Assembly: GCA_038087015.1 (NCBI GenBank)
Contig: JASBNA010000023.1
Coordinates: 372,001 to 436,000 of the forward strand
From: Cerrena zonata
Taxonomy: Eukaryota; Basidiomycota; Agaricomycetes; Polyporales; Cerrenaceae
Length of the DNA: 64,000 nucleotides
Direction: 5' to 3'
Below the pieces are notes generated by a model. It saw nothing but the letters and a program-made list of their open reading frames with translations. It was not told the origin of the DNA and made no database searches. Below are positions 54,023 to 63,383 of the stretch, piece after piece; position 1 is the stretch's first letter; each line of letters begins with the position of its first letter. Position numbers and translations under genes: made by a program.

Positions 54023-54180
54023 ATTTGTGGCTGCAAAAAAAGAACAGAACAGTAAAGTCTTTTTCTTTTTTTGCAGACAAATAGACTACAATTGGCTATG
54101 TATATCCAAAAATAACCTGAGTACCCTTTTATAACTTATTTTTAATTTCATGTTGTATTTCAGAAAAGTATAAAAGGAAG
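54023..54180 (+). promoter_or_regulatory. promoter of the Skp1-like gene: shared 19-bp motif and TATA
   Basis: ATTTGTGGCTGCAAAAAAA (54023-54041) recurs exactly at 56596-56614 on the other strand. CTTTTTTTGCAGACAAATAG (54065-54084) is its partial inverted partner. GTATAAAAGGAAG (54168-54180) is also exact at 56358-56370 on the other strand. Distances to the ATG are 225 and 85 bp. Confidence 0.6.
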
Positions 54181-54265
54181 GCAGTTTTCTACAACTATTT
54201 GAAAGTCAGGTCTAAATTCTATATCTTTTATTATACTCTAAAATTCCTAATTGGATTGATTTAAA

Positions 54266-54745
54266 ATGGCTTCTTTAACTAGTTTCGATTACAGCCATAG
54301 ACAATTTGCTCCAGAATCACTGGTGACTATCGTCTCCAAAGATGGACATTCTTTCACAACCACAAGAAGAATTTTTCTTTGCTCATCGTTACTTCATAAC
54401 ATCTGTATTGATTTAGATCCTTACTGCATTGAAAATGAGACTTTTGAAGTTCCTTTGCCAACCCTTCTGGGAGTGGTATTGGGTGCAATTATTGAATATT
54501 TGGAATTTCATCACGCTAGAGAGTCCTCCTCAGCCTATTCAAAAAGAAGTATTCTTCAAATGTCTTTATTAAAAGGTTGGAATTCACACTTTTGTGAAAA
54601 GCATTCTAATTTGATTTACGAGTTCATTATCGCTGCTGACTATTTGAACATTCGCCCATTATATGAATTGGTTCTTAGTTATGTTGCTCGTCTGGTTGAA
54701 AATAAATCTGCTGATGAGATCAGAAAGATTTTAACTCATGGGTAA
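54266..54745 (+). CDS. Skp1/elongin C-like BTB-fold protein lacking the F-box-binding end
   Basis: The 159-aa product follows the Skp1 plan: VTIVSKDGHSFTTTRRIFLCSSLL, then FEVPLPTLLGVVLGAIIEYLEFH, and YEFIIAADYLNIRPLYELVLSYVARLV. It ends ENKSADEIRKILTHG. Normal Skp1 continues from EEIRK with two helices that bind the F-box, and these are missing with no continuation in other frames. A helical insert of about 25 residues replaces the usual acidic loop. It could be an elongin C-type adaptor or a specialised paralogue. It converges with the Rua1-like gene and shares its promoter motifs. Confidence 0.7.
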   Translation: MASLTSFDYSHRQFAPESLVTIVSKDGHSFTTTRRIFLCSSLLHNICIDLDPYCIENETFEVPLPTLLGVVLGAIIEYLEFHHARESSSAYSKRSILQMSLLKGWNSHFCEKHSNLIYEFIIAADYLNIRPLYELVLSYVARLVENKSADEIRKILTHG

Positions 54746-55010
54746 TCAATTTCTGCATTTTTTTACAATTTTTGTTATTTTCGTGTAATTAGTTAAATAA
54801 AACTGTCCTTGATATTTAAATTCTTAATTTAACGAATCATTTGTATCCCATAGCGCTAAATCTCCATAACATTTCTCTATGTAATTGAAGGAAGCTACAC
54901 CATTCAGCTCAAATATACTTGGTACTACAATTTTAATAATCAATGTTAAAATTATATTATACAATTAAGCAGTTATATTATACACGAATAAATAATTAAA
55001 AATGTAAGGT

Positions 55011-56269
55011 TTAGTTTTCGACATCAATAACAAAGTCTAGAGGCCCTTTCCCTCTAGTGATTCTGTGGTGGTCTCTAAAATGTCTCAAGTAGTTAATCAA
55101 AGGTTTATCAACTGTTTTTTGAGTACATGCCGCTTCAATTAGTTCGTGACAACATGGACAAATAACACACTTTCTGTTCCTTGCTTGAGGAATTGTTTTT
55201 CTGTGTTTGTTGTTTTTCTTAACATAATAGTTGCCAAAATTATAGGGGTTTGGTGTAGTATAATTATCAGGATAGACACCATGATAAACGGCAAGATGCA
55301 TGGAGTAATTAGAGTTCTTAAGATTATGGAACACTAAATTGGGACAATATGGACATAATCCTGCCCTTCTAGAGTTGAAAGGATGACCATTGGAAGGATC
55401 AATTTCGACTCTGAAGAATTCTGGTTCATATGGATATTTAATACCAAATAAAGGATTCTTTAAATATTTGACATTTTCATGAAGATTCTCGATTGGCTCT
55501 AAAGAAGTTCTTGCATGACTTTGTCTACCAAGAGAACAAATATGTTGCTTGGAGTGGTCAATACAGGAAGCTAAGTGACTGTTATTTGCCATAACTTTTT
55601 CATTTTCGGCAGTGGTTTTAAAAACATTATCAGGAACAATACCTAAAACTTTGAAAGGAACAGAAATGCCAGCATAATCAAAAATCCTATCTTGAGGTTT
55701 GTTTTTAGAGCCTTCTTCGCAATTTGAACGTTTTCTTTTGCAACTAAACGTCGCATTGAGTTCAACTTTTCTTTTTTTGTTCAAGTTGGAAGATTGTGAA
55801 ATAGAGACTTCTTGAGAAGAATCTGTTTCTTGTGGAACACTTCTTGGTAAAGTGGAATTATGCTCAGCTAATAGCTTGCCAAAATCCAAATCATCCATAC
55901 TACCGAACAAGTCATCAAGGTCTTTCAGTAAGTAATTTGTACTACTGTAAGTGTAGTTAGAAATTTCTTGACTACTCTCACCACTCTTTCACCAAAGATT
56001 TCTTCCATGAGCGAGTCTTCAAACGAAACGTCCACCTCATTAGGTGTTGTCTCTTTTTCAATAAACGGCACTTCTGGAATCAATGCTGTATCATCAAATA
56101 AGTTTTCGTAAGAAACCTCAGAAATTTGTGCTTCTGTTTGAATTGGTTCTTGAAAGTTTTGTAGTTCGAGGTTGAGTTTGATTAAAGGAAATGTTTCCAA
56201 CTCTGAGTTGAATTCTTTGAGAGGTTCTGCCATGAATAAATTAAGATCAAAAGGTTCTACCAATGACAT
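55011..56269 (-). pseudogene. Rua1 C-terminal-type zinc protein, one frameshift
   Basis: From the ATG at 56269 (MSLVEPFDLNLF) an acidic N-terminal region ends in a frameshift at about 55987. The frame that continues carries KSGESSQEISNYTY, a basic patch (KKRKVEL, KRKRSN), and a C-terminal zinc-binding module: LCPYCPNLVFHNLKNSNYSMHLAVYHGVYPDNY, CVICPCCHELIEAAC and HFRDHHRITRGKGPLDFV. This is the Rua1/DUF4451 C-terminal domain of fungal transcription regulators. One missing A in the GAAAG at 55987-55989 restores the frame, giving about 419 aa. The nuclear regulator role is inferred from the family. Confidence 0.7.
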
Positions 56270-56357
56270 TATAGCAAAGTGAATTAACTTAAGCAAGCTG
56301 AAATCAAAAACTCAATAAAGAATAACTTATAAGCTTATCAAAAAAAAGTGGGAATAG

Positions 56358-56614
56358 CTTCCTTTTATACACTTAGAGAATATATTCATCTCTTTTGCAA
56401 TTATACTTAGTTATTTATAGACTCAGCTGGAGAGAAGATAAAAGAACGTCTGCACAGCCGTTTCGATCAAAATGCAGGGGTAACAGTGTTGCATATCCGC
56501 TTTGGAAGAATAGCTTAAATTATATTAGATATTCTGCCAAACCATATGCATTTTCTATAAATAGTTAAAAGGAAGAAAAAGTTGTCTTTTTTTTTTTTTT
56601 TTGCAGCCACAAAT
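56358..56614 (-). promoter_or_regulatory. promoter of the Rua1-like gene: shared TATA and 19-bp motif
   Basis: Read toward the gene, ATTTGTGGCTGCAAAAAAA (56596-56614) and GTATAAAAGGAAG (56358-56370) match those of the Skp1-like promoter exactly. The TATA motif ends 88 bp before the ATG, against 85 bp in the other gene. Confidence 0.6.
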
Positions 56615-57841
56615 AGTTAAGGCCAAAAAAAAAAAGTTTTCCTTTTTTTCTATTATCTTATTAAAACTTTCTAGTGGTTTCGAATTTTAGCTTAATGATG
56701 TATTGCAATCAAATTCAACCTTAGAGGCAGTAAGCTTATCTGTTTTGTCATTTGAATTTCTCTTCAATTTTAATTTTAGCAGCCAAATGACAAAATTAGC
56801 TACAGTTTTTTTTTTTTTTTGACGTAAAACTACTTTTATTTGGGCGAAGCCCCGATTATGAAGTCTTAACAAAAGGCTGAAATAAGCCTAACTATACCAT
56901 TTTAGTGGGTACTTAAGCCCTAAATTGTAATTCTTTTGTTTCTAAAATTCTGTGGCCACTCAATAACTGCGCTTATCTTCAATATGCAACTTACCTAGAT
57001 AGAGCAATGTGTATTACAGAAGATATTGTATTCTGGTAAAATTGATACATACAATTTTAGACCTTCGGATTTTTTTGAAGTAAGCTAGGAAATCAAGTGT
57101 GGGTTAAGTTGCATGGAGAATATGCAAAGCAGTCCAAGTCCGTGGTTTATTAAAAATGAGCTAAACAGGTAGAATATGTGACCACTGATAAAACTTTATG
57201 CTGTAAAATAAGAAGAATTCTCCAACAGGACCGTATGAAAGAACAAATTCAAGTGATTACTGCCACAGTTTCATATAGAAAAGCTGAGAGTAGATTTTGA
57301 TTATGTCAACAGTCCCAGTGCTGATCTATTTAAATGGTAAAATATGAATCTATACCTTGATAAATTCACTATGTACAAGAAGTTAAGTTAGTTGGAGAAG
57401 TTTAATTTAAGTAAACAAACACCATTTGTCTGGGCTTGCGAGTTTGAAGCAAGTAGAATTTTGTTGATGGATTAATTTGTTGGATATTTTTAGCTGTAGC
57501 AAAACTTATTTGAAAGTTTCTAAGCAGAAAAAGCTACATCAAATACTTCCCATTAACTAAGGTGGTTTCGTAAAGGTATAGTTTGGAAAATTTTGTAATT
57601 TAATGGCCTTTCTTTGACCAAATATAAAACTATAATTTTTGTCACTTTTCCAGGGTCCTATGTGTCTTTTTTTTCGTTTTTTTTTTACTCAATAATGAAT
57701 ACTAATTTAAAAAATATATATATCAAGAGCAAAAATACTACAAAATACCTTCTTTGAAAACCTTAAAATTCAATATGTATTTAAATATATGTAAATATTT
57801 TGCTTACTTATCAAACCATAATGGATTTTTGATATAAATCA
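56615..57841. other. intergenic region before initiator tRNA-Met
   Basis: AT-rich, with T runs at 56804-56820 and TTTGGCTGCTAAAA (minus strand, near 56780) as a weaker relative of the shared motif. No gene is supported. Confidence 0.45.
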
Positions 57842-57913
57842 AGCGCCGTGGCGCAGTGGAAGCGCGCAGGGCTCATAACCCTGATGTCCCTGGATCGAAA
57901 CCAGGCGGCGCTA
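57842..57913 (+). tRNA. initiator tRNA-Met(CAT)
   Basis: The acceptor stem AGCGCCG/CGGCGCT starts with the A1-U72 pair typical of eukaryotic initiators. The anticodon arm is CAGGG-CTCATAA-CCCTG. The T loop begins with A (GGATCGAAACC) instead of TTC. Length is 72 nt with no intron. A T run follows from 57919. Confidence 0.95.
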
Positions 57914-58013
57914 GCTTGTTTTTTTTTGCAACTTTAATCTTTGAACTTACTAATATATATATATATTTGCATAGTATACTCTCATCTATAAATGTTGAAT
58001 GGCATGGCCTATA

Positions 58014-59546
58014 TTAACGTTCATCCCAAAACTCTCTTAATTTTTCACCAGCGGCTCTATAAATTGCCAAATCGTCTTGAGTCAAGGATGGGAAATGTCT
58101 ACCAGTAATTAAGGATGGATTTTTTATTTCACCTAAATCAACTAATCCATTGAGATAAACGAAAGCATCGTCTACACCAATAGTATGATAAGCTCTTGTA
58201 ATACCTTTCGATTTCAATCTTTCTAAGATCCATTGCTTTTGATCTTTTCTACTGGGTAAAGAAATTTTTGAAGTCAAAAATCGTGATAGTAAAACTGCTT
58301 GATACTCGAAAACTCTAAAAGAAACACCATCGATTGGTACTCCGATAAAGTTAATCAAAGGTTCATGGATTAGGAAAGTATGTTGATAAAGGTTAGGTAT
58401 TATTATACCTTCTTTAGTTAAATCGACTTGGTCTTTTTCAAATAACCGATTCAAAAATGGAAAGCTGAATTGATATCCGGTACAATAGATGATATGATCA
58501 GGATTCAAGACTTCTGAATCATCATCAAAAATTACCTTGAAATTTTGATCATCTATGATTTGATAATTTTTAATAATCGGTTTATAATGAACATTTGGTT
58601 TACGAGATAATTTTTTGGCTCCTGTTGCAAGATTTCTAATCGATTGGTATACTTCAGTAGCTGTATCAGCAATGAATTTTGATAAATCAGCACCTGAAGC
58701 TCTTGATCCAACCACTATAACTTTTTTACCAGAATAAGGAGTTGGGTTCCGATAAAACTTTGCATGTTGAACAACAGAAGGAAATTTTGCTTGAACTTGA
58801 TCTAAATTATCAACTTTAGGTATGAAAGGAACGTGATAATGACCGATTGAAATAACTATCGAATCAAAAGTTTGCTGAAACCATAAATCTTCATTGTCAC
58901 TAATATTTTTTCTTATAGTAAGTTTAAACTGATAAGGGATTTGGTTTCCATCATTGGAATTTTTTACGATACGTTCAACGTCTTCGACTGTAGTATTAAA
59001 TTGAAGATTAACGGTAGAATCAGATGCATTTCTCTTTATGTAATCATCAATGTATTGCTGAACCACCAAGCCATTAACGTATTTAGAAGCTTCAGGATCT
59101 TCATCACCAGTATTCCAAGAATTGACATCGCTATAAGTCATCATTTTTTCAATGATATTAGTCTTGATACCTTGATAAGAAGGAGTCTCTTCGAATCTTT
59201 CTTGAGAAGTTTTTGGTAGAATGATTTCCGATCTTAATTCATTACTTGACTCATGAAAAGGATTTCTCAATTGAGGATCAGTTTTACCATGAGTATAACC
59301 AGCTTTTAAAATATTATTGGGGGTCTCAATTGTTTTTTCATCAAGACACCAAACACCACCCAACTTATCTCTTCTTTCAAATAAAGTAATTGAGTCAAAA
59401 TGTTGTTCTTTCAAGAGTGAATCAAGTGCAACAGCTCCCGATGCACCACCACCAATAATAGCGATATTTTTGATTTGATTTGGAGGAATTGATACTCGGT
59501 CTTCAGTATATTCATTGAAAATCTTAGGTGCACTGATAGAAGGCAT
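58014..59546 (-). CDS. flavin-containing monooxygenase-like protein
   Basis: The protein of 510 aa has an FAD motif at residues 28-45 (IAIIGGGASGAVALDSLL), the FMO-type IGHYHVPFIPKV, and a second NADPH motif (VIVVGSRASGADLSKFI). A late YCTGYQFSFPFLN (ATG/TG motif) follows. It is therefore an FMO or a Baeyer-Villiger-type relative. Yeast Fmo1 oxidises small thiols in the ER lumen, but no signal or membrane anchor is visible, so a cytosolic role is likely. The substrate cannot be told. A seven-copy GATACATC array lies 277-423 bp upstream. Confidence 0.75.
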   Translation of the reverse strand: MPSISAPKIFNEYTEDRVSIPPNQIKNIAIIGGGASGAVALDSLLKEQHFDSITLFERRDKLGGVWCLDEKTIETPNNILKAGYTHGKTDPQLRNPFHESSNELRSEIILPKTSQERFEETPSYQGIKTNIIEKMMTYSDVNSWNTGDEDPEASKYVNGLVVQQYIDDYIKRNASDSTVNLQFNTTVEDVERIVKNSNDGNQIPYQFKLTIRKNISDNEDLWFQQTFDSIVISIGHYHVPFIPKVDNLDQVQAKFPSVVQHAKFYRNPTPYSGKKVIVVGSRASGADLSKFIADTATEVYQSIRNLATGAKKLSRKPNVHYKPIIKNYQIIDDQNFKVIFDDDSEVLNPDHIIYCTGYQFSFPFLNRLFEKDQVDLTKEGIIIPNLYQHTFLIHEPLINFIGVPIDGVSFRVFEYQAVLLSRFLTSKISLPSRKDQKQWILERLKSKGITRAYHTIGVDDAFVYLNGLVDLGEIKNPSLITGRHFPSLTQDDLAIYRAAGEKLREFWDER

Positions 59547-59822
59547 TTTGAATGGCTAGTAAATATAAGCAGCAAGTCGACATTATCTGTTACTTTATAT
59601 ATTTTAATCGGAAGGAGGTTAAAGGTTCCGCTATATTTATTAGCTGATGAGGAATCTCACTAAATTTAATCCACAGTTTTGCAATTAACTCCCTTAGAAT
59701 CTGGCACCATTTTCTAATTTGAGTAATACAACGATGGTACCAATGGGCCAAAATCACATTATAGGAGACTCTGTGTTGTTATGGCAGGTCATAATTACAT
59801 TACTTGCTGAGATGGTAAATGT

Positions 59823-59969
59823 GATACATCATATTTGATATATCATGTCAACGCGATACATCATTTTATAATGCGATACATCATTTTATAATGTGATACA
59901 TCATTTTACACTCAATATGATACATCACTTATGTCGATGTGATACATCTCTTTGCCGATGTGATACATC
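59823..59969 (+). repeat. seven-copy GATACATC array, about 20-24 bp spacing
   Basis: GATACATC occurs at 59823, 59855, 59875, 59895, 59919, 59941 and 59962, all on one strand. After the first gap the spacing is 20-24 bp, about two helical turns. The sequence between copies varies more (ATTTTATAATGC, TCTTTGCCGATGT), so the octamer looks like the kept part. Confidence 0.8.
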
Positions 59970-60431
59970 TCTTTGTCGATTTGATCGATCACAATGTAAT
60001 GGATCACTTTTCTCAATGTTATAGATCGCTATTCCTTCATTAGCCGAAGCCACAGTTTGGTTCACGGATCCCTTTTTCACTTCTTGTCCACCAGTAACAC
60101 CACTACTACCCTGTGACTCAACACTACTCTCGATCCACCCCAACACCCCCAGAACACCCCACTACTGCTTCAATCCAAGACGTGCTGCTTTCCTTTCTAG
60201 TTGTTTATTACTGCAAATTTCAAAAATGAGACGTCTGCAAAAAATTGCAAAAAAAATTATGCAAAGAAAAAAAAAAAAAAAAAAAAAAACGGTCTCACTT
60301 CAAATTTTTCATATCTGCAATTTCGAAACACCGTCAGCCTTTCCACTTTTGCTTTTCTTTTGCAATCTTTCATCAACTTGCCTTTAATTAAGGCCAGTTC
60401 AACTAAATTAGAGCCTAATTTAGTTATTAAC

Positions 60432-60437
60432 CACGTG
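60432..60437. promoter_or_regulatory. CACGTG box (Pho4/Cbf1-type) before PHO86
   Basis: CCACGTGCGC lies 129 bp before the PHO86 ATG. CACGTG is the core recognised by Pho4 and Cbf1. The flanks do not discriminate between them. Confidence 0.45.
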
Positions 60438-60565
60438 CGCATTAATTCTTCACGCCTTGAAGGAAAAAAAAGGCAACCAAAAAAAAAAAAAAATTTAATG
60501 AGCTTGTATAAATTCAAAAGGTATTACCAGAAGCTGAATTAACGGGTATAGATCAAGCGATAAAG

Positions 60566-61597
60566 ATGGCTAAACAAAAGAAAGTGGACTTGAATGAGCC
60601 AATTGATGAGAAGACCAAGCCTACATTGAGCAAAAGTGAATTAAAGCCGGAATTATCTGAGGCAGCCTTAACTTTGCATGGGGATTATTATAGACAACTT
60701 CAAAGTAAATGTAATAGGTATATATTTTGGCATAAAAGATCAATTGGTTTGATGATGGTGATACTTGTGTGTTATTCAAGTTACTTGATGTATGATTATG
60801 TGATAATATCTGATTCCATAAGAGAATTTACCAAGTTGGTTTTGAATAATAAGTTTGATTTCATAAATATATTTCCATGTCTCATTTTGACATTTTCATG
60901 TATTGGGACCGCAGGGTATTTCATATCGGATGAATTCAGAGGTATTAGTGATGATTTACTCAAGCCAAATTATATCGAAGAGATATTTGGATTTGATTTA
61001 AAGAAGTATTCTAAGCTTACAAATGCAAAGACTCCTAAGGAGACTAAATTCAAGTTAACTAACTCAAAAAACTCCCAATTGATCATATATAGGGATTCTC
61101 CAATTGCGGTTGTTACTTTGAAGCCATTGATTGAAAACTCTACTGAATCCAATTTTTTCATTAAGATTACTGGATTGAATGTTCGAAAAGTTTTCCAAAA
61201 AGTTGATTTCGATACTTTATTAATTGAAACTGCTATATTGAGAAGTCGGGAATTATTTCAAGAATACGTTGACGGAAAGAAAATCAAAGATGTTGATGGA
61301 TGTAAAATAAACATTTTAATTGATGCTTATTCATTTGATACCGATTTAATCAAGACTTTAACAAAAAATTCATTTGGTTTAATTAAAAAAGATTATAATT
61401 TAAGTTTTTTCCAAGCAAATAATGATGATAAGTTATTGAAATTAGTTTCTTATAAATCAGTTCATCAATTTTTTGAAATTTCTAAAAATACTTACGGTCT
61501 TACTTTATTAGCTAAAAATGAAGATCAAGATTTAATTTTGAAGACTTCTAAAAATTATTTAAATAATGATGATCAGTCAACTAAAAAGAGAAGATAA
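60566..61597 (+). CDS. PHO86: Pho86-like ER protein for phosphate-transporter exit
   Basis: The 343-aa protein opens with a conserved basic start (MAKQKKVDLNEPIDEKTKP) and LSEAALTLHGDYYRQLQ. Two membrane segments follow (about residues 57-80, LMMVILVCYSSYLMYDYVII; and 100-120, INIFPCLILTFSCIGTAGYFI). The rest is cytosolic. This is the plan of S. cerevisiae Pho86, which helps the Pho84 phosphate transporter leave the ER. The length (about 30 residues over the S. cerevisiae protein) comes from a longer C-terminal end. The gene ends one base before the stop of the convergent lectin gene. Confidence 0.7.
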   Translation: MAKQKKVDLNEPIDEKTKPTLSKSELKPELSEAALTLHGDYYRQLQSKCNRYIFWHKRSIGLMMVILVCYSSYLMYDYVIISDSIREFTKLVLNNKFDFINIFPCLILTFSCIGTAGYFISDEFRGISDDLLKPNYIEEIFGFDLKKYSKLTNAKTPKETKFKLTNSKNSQLIIYRDSPIAVVTLKPLIENSTESNFFIKITGLNVRKVFQKVDFDTLLIETAILRSRELFQEYVDGKKIKDVDGCKINILIDAYSFDTDLIKTLTKNSFGLIKKDYNLSFFQANNDDKLLKLVSYKSVHQFFEISKNTYGLTLLAKNEDQDLILKTSKNYLNNDDQSTKKRR

Positions 61598-62857
61598 CTA
61601 ATCTAATAATCCAGTTGTTTTTGATTTTCTTTGTTGTTTTTGAACTCTATAAATTGAAAATAAAATCCATGCAACTAATATGGTTAATATTATATAAAAA
61701 ACCCAAATTATTAATTTCCAAATCTTATTTAATAAATTTGATAAAAATGTAGTTTCAGCATCTCCATATTTTGCAATTCTTAATTCTCTTTCTCTTTCTT
61801 TAAGTCTTTTTTCAGCATTTTTCAATCTTTGCAATGATTTTCTTCTTTCTCCACTACTTTTCTTTTTCTTAAATGAACGATGTCTACCTCCACCCTTTTT
61901 AAAATCTTCCGCAACTTGTTGATCGGCTTCGGCTTGTTCTTTAATTAAATTAGTCAATTGATCAACCGATTCAATGAAAACACCTTCTTCATCAGGGTTA
62001 TATAATGCAAATATTTTATTTTCTAATAAATCAACTGCTTCAGTTAAATCACCATTTTCAGAACTAAATCCTAAGTATTTAACTGGAGGTAATAAAACAT
62101 TAGTCAAAGTAACACAATTTTGCCAATCTTCATCAATTCCATTATAGTTGAAATCAAGCGAAAGATAACCATCTTTTATATAAACGATTCTTGCTTTTGA
62201 AATTTTACTTGTTGGATTCAATAAACTTTTAGCAACACAACCAGCTAATCTTGTTTCAAATCCATCAGTTTCTTTATTATAAAATGTTTTACCATCACCC
62301 AACATTAAATTAACAAATGGGAAATGTCCCCTTTTACCATTTTTATAAGTATCAATCATTATACCCAATCCATTAAAATAATTTTTTGATCCAAAAACAT
62401 CTCCAATTGGAGATTTTTCATCAAGGAACCAAATTGCAAAACCATCACCTACTAATCCATTAGTTGTTTTGGAATGAATATGGAAAGTCAATTCCATTTC
62501 AAAAGATTCTGCTTGAATTGGGAATTTATTGAAAAGATTACCAACTTGATGTTGATTATCACCAGTTAATCTAACATAATCATTATTTTTAATTAATGTA
62601 TTACCACCAATGTCCCAATCTTTCAATTTTAAACTAACTGAATCCAAATATGGTTTATGTAAGCCTTGGTTAGTTAATTCGACTTTTTTAATTGCAACAG
62701 TACTTTCATCTTTATTTTGTAATAAGGAATTTAACTCTTCTGGTGTATAACTATCATTTGATTTAGTGAAAAATTGATAATACGTTACCAATGCAAAAAG
62801 AATTAAAATAACAATTTGTAATGGTCTTGACGCTCTAACCTTAGTTATGAACGACAT
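61598..62857 (-). CDS. L-type lectin-domain ER/Golgi membrane protein, UIP5/VIP36-like
   Basis: A short basic N-terminus leads into a hydrophobic segment (PLQIVILILFALVTYYQFF). A leguminous-type lectin domain of about 230 residues follows, with DGFAIWFLDEKSPIGDVFGS, FNGLGIMIDTYKNG, FPFVNLMLGDG and a Cys pair (LAGCVAKSLL, DWQNCVTL). A Lys/Glu coiled coil and a second membrane segment (IIWVFYIILTILVAWILF) close it. It resembles VIP36/ERGIC-53 and yeast Uip5. These bind high-mannose glycoproteins in the early secretory pathway. Substrate and location within the pathway are inferred. Confidence 0.75.
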   Translation of the reverse strand: MSFITKVRASRPLQIVILILFALVTYYQFFTKSNDSYTPEELNSLLQNKDESTVAIKKVELTNQGLHKPYLDSVSLKLKDWDIGGNTLIKNNDYVRLTGDNQHQVGNLFNKFPIQAESFEMELTFHIHSKTTNGLVGDGFAIWFLDEKSPIGDVFGSKNYFNGLGIMIDTYKNGKRGHFPFVNLMLGDGKTFYNKETDGFETRLAGCVAKSLLNPTSKISKARIVYIKDGYLSLDFNYNGIDEDWQNCVTLTNVLLPPVKYLGFSSENGDLTEAVDLLENKIFALYNPDEEGVFIESVDQLTNLIKEQAEADQQVAEDFKKGGGRHRSFKKKKSSGERRKSLQRLKNAEKRLKERERELRIAKYGDAETTFLSNLLNKIWKLIIWVFYIILTILVAWILFSIYRVQKQQRKSKTTGLLD

Positions 62858-63041
62858 GTTTCAATCAAAACCAATTCAATTAACTAAACAATTCAATCTT
62901 TTGAAAAATAGCTAATAGTGAATTTTTCGAAGTTATGCCACGTAAAATTTGCGAGTCAAATTAAACATGGGACCCTTTGTTAATACAAATAATTACAGTA
63001 GTTAATAATGTATTTTCTATTTACAAACTAATATACATAAA

Positions 63042-63383
63042 TCATTTCCCAAAAACAACGGTTCTAATGGCACTCATAAAAGTTTCCTTCTTTTCTCCCT
63101 TAATTTCACTTAAGAGACGTTCATAATATTGGGGGTTCCCCTTTGGTTTTAATAACTTATCATCTAGCTTATAATAGTTTCTATATTTATCATTAACTAA
63201 ATCTCTTAATGAAAGATATTGTAAGTGTAAATCTTTTTCCGATATCTGATTAACTAATTCTTTATTTTGGAATCTTTCAAGTTGAATTTCTTTGAAGGAC
63301 GCATAGTGTTTGATTCTGTCCTTAGGTAATGTCTTCAAAAGACCAACGATCTTCTGGCTTATTTCAGCATGGGCCTTTGACAT
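63042..63383 (-). CDS. CBP6: cytochrome b mRNA translation activator Cbp6
   Basis: From the ATG at 63383 (MSKAHAEISQKIVGLL) the 113-aa protein shows KIVGLLKTLPKDRIKHYASFKEIQLERF near the start. It ends NKYRNYYKLDDKLLKPKGNPQYYERLL...AIRTVVFGK-like sequence, closely like the C-terminus of Cbp6. Cbp6 with Cbp3 binds new cytochrome b at the mitochondrial ribosome and stimulates COB translation. It is shorter than the S. cerevisiae protein, missing the middle linker. The frame upstream of the ATG has no support. Confidence 0.8.
   Translation of the reverse strand: MSKAHAEISQKIVGLLKTLPKDRIKHYASFKEIQLERFQNKELVNQISEKDLHLQYLSLRDLVNDKYRNYYKLDDKLLKPKGNPQYYERLLSEIKGEKKETFMSAIRTVVFGK

Noticed and set aside
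59823..59969. CRISPR-like array
   Set aside because: The repeat is only 8 bp with 12-16-bp spacers, in a eukaryotic genome with no cas genes.
59925..60146. Minus-strand frame with repeated SHRQRDVSHRQRDV
   Set aside because: It is a reading of the GATACATC array.
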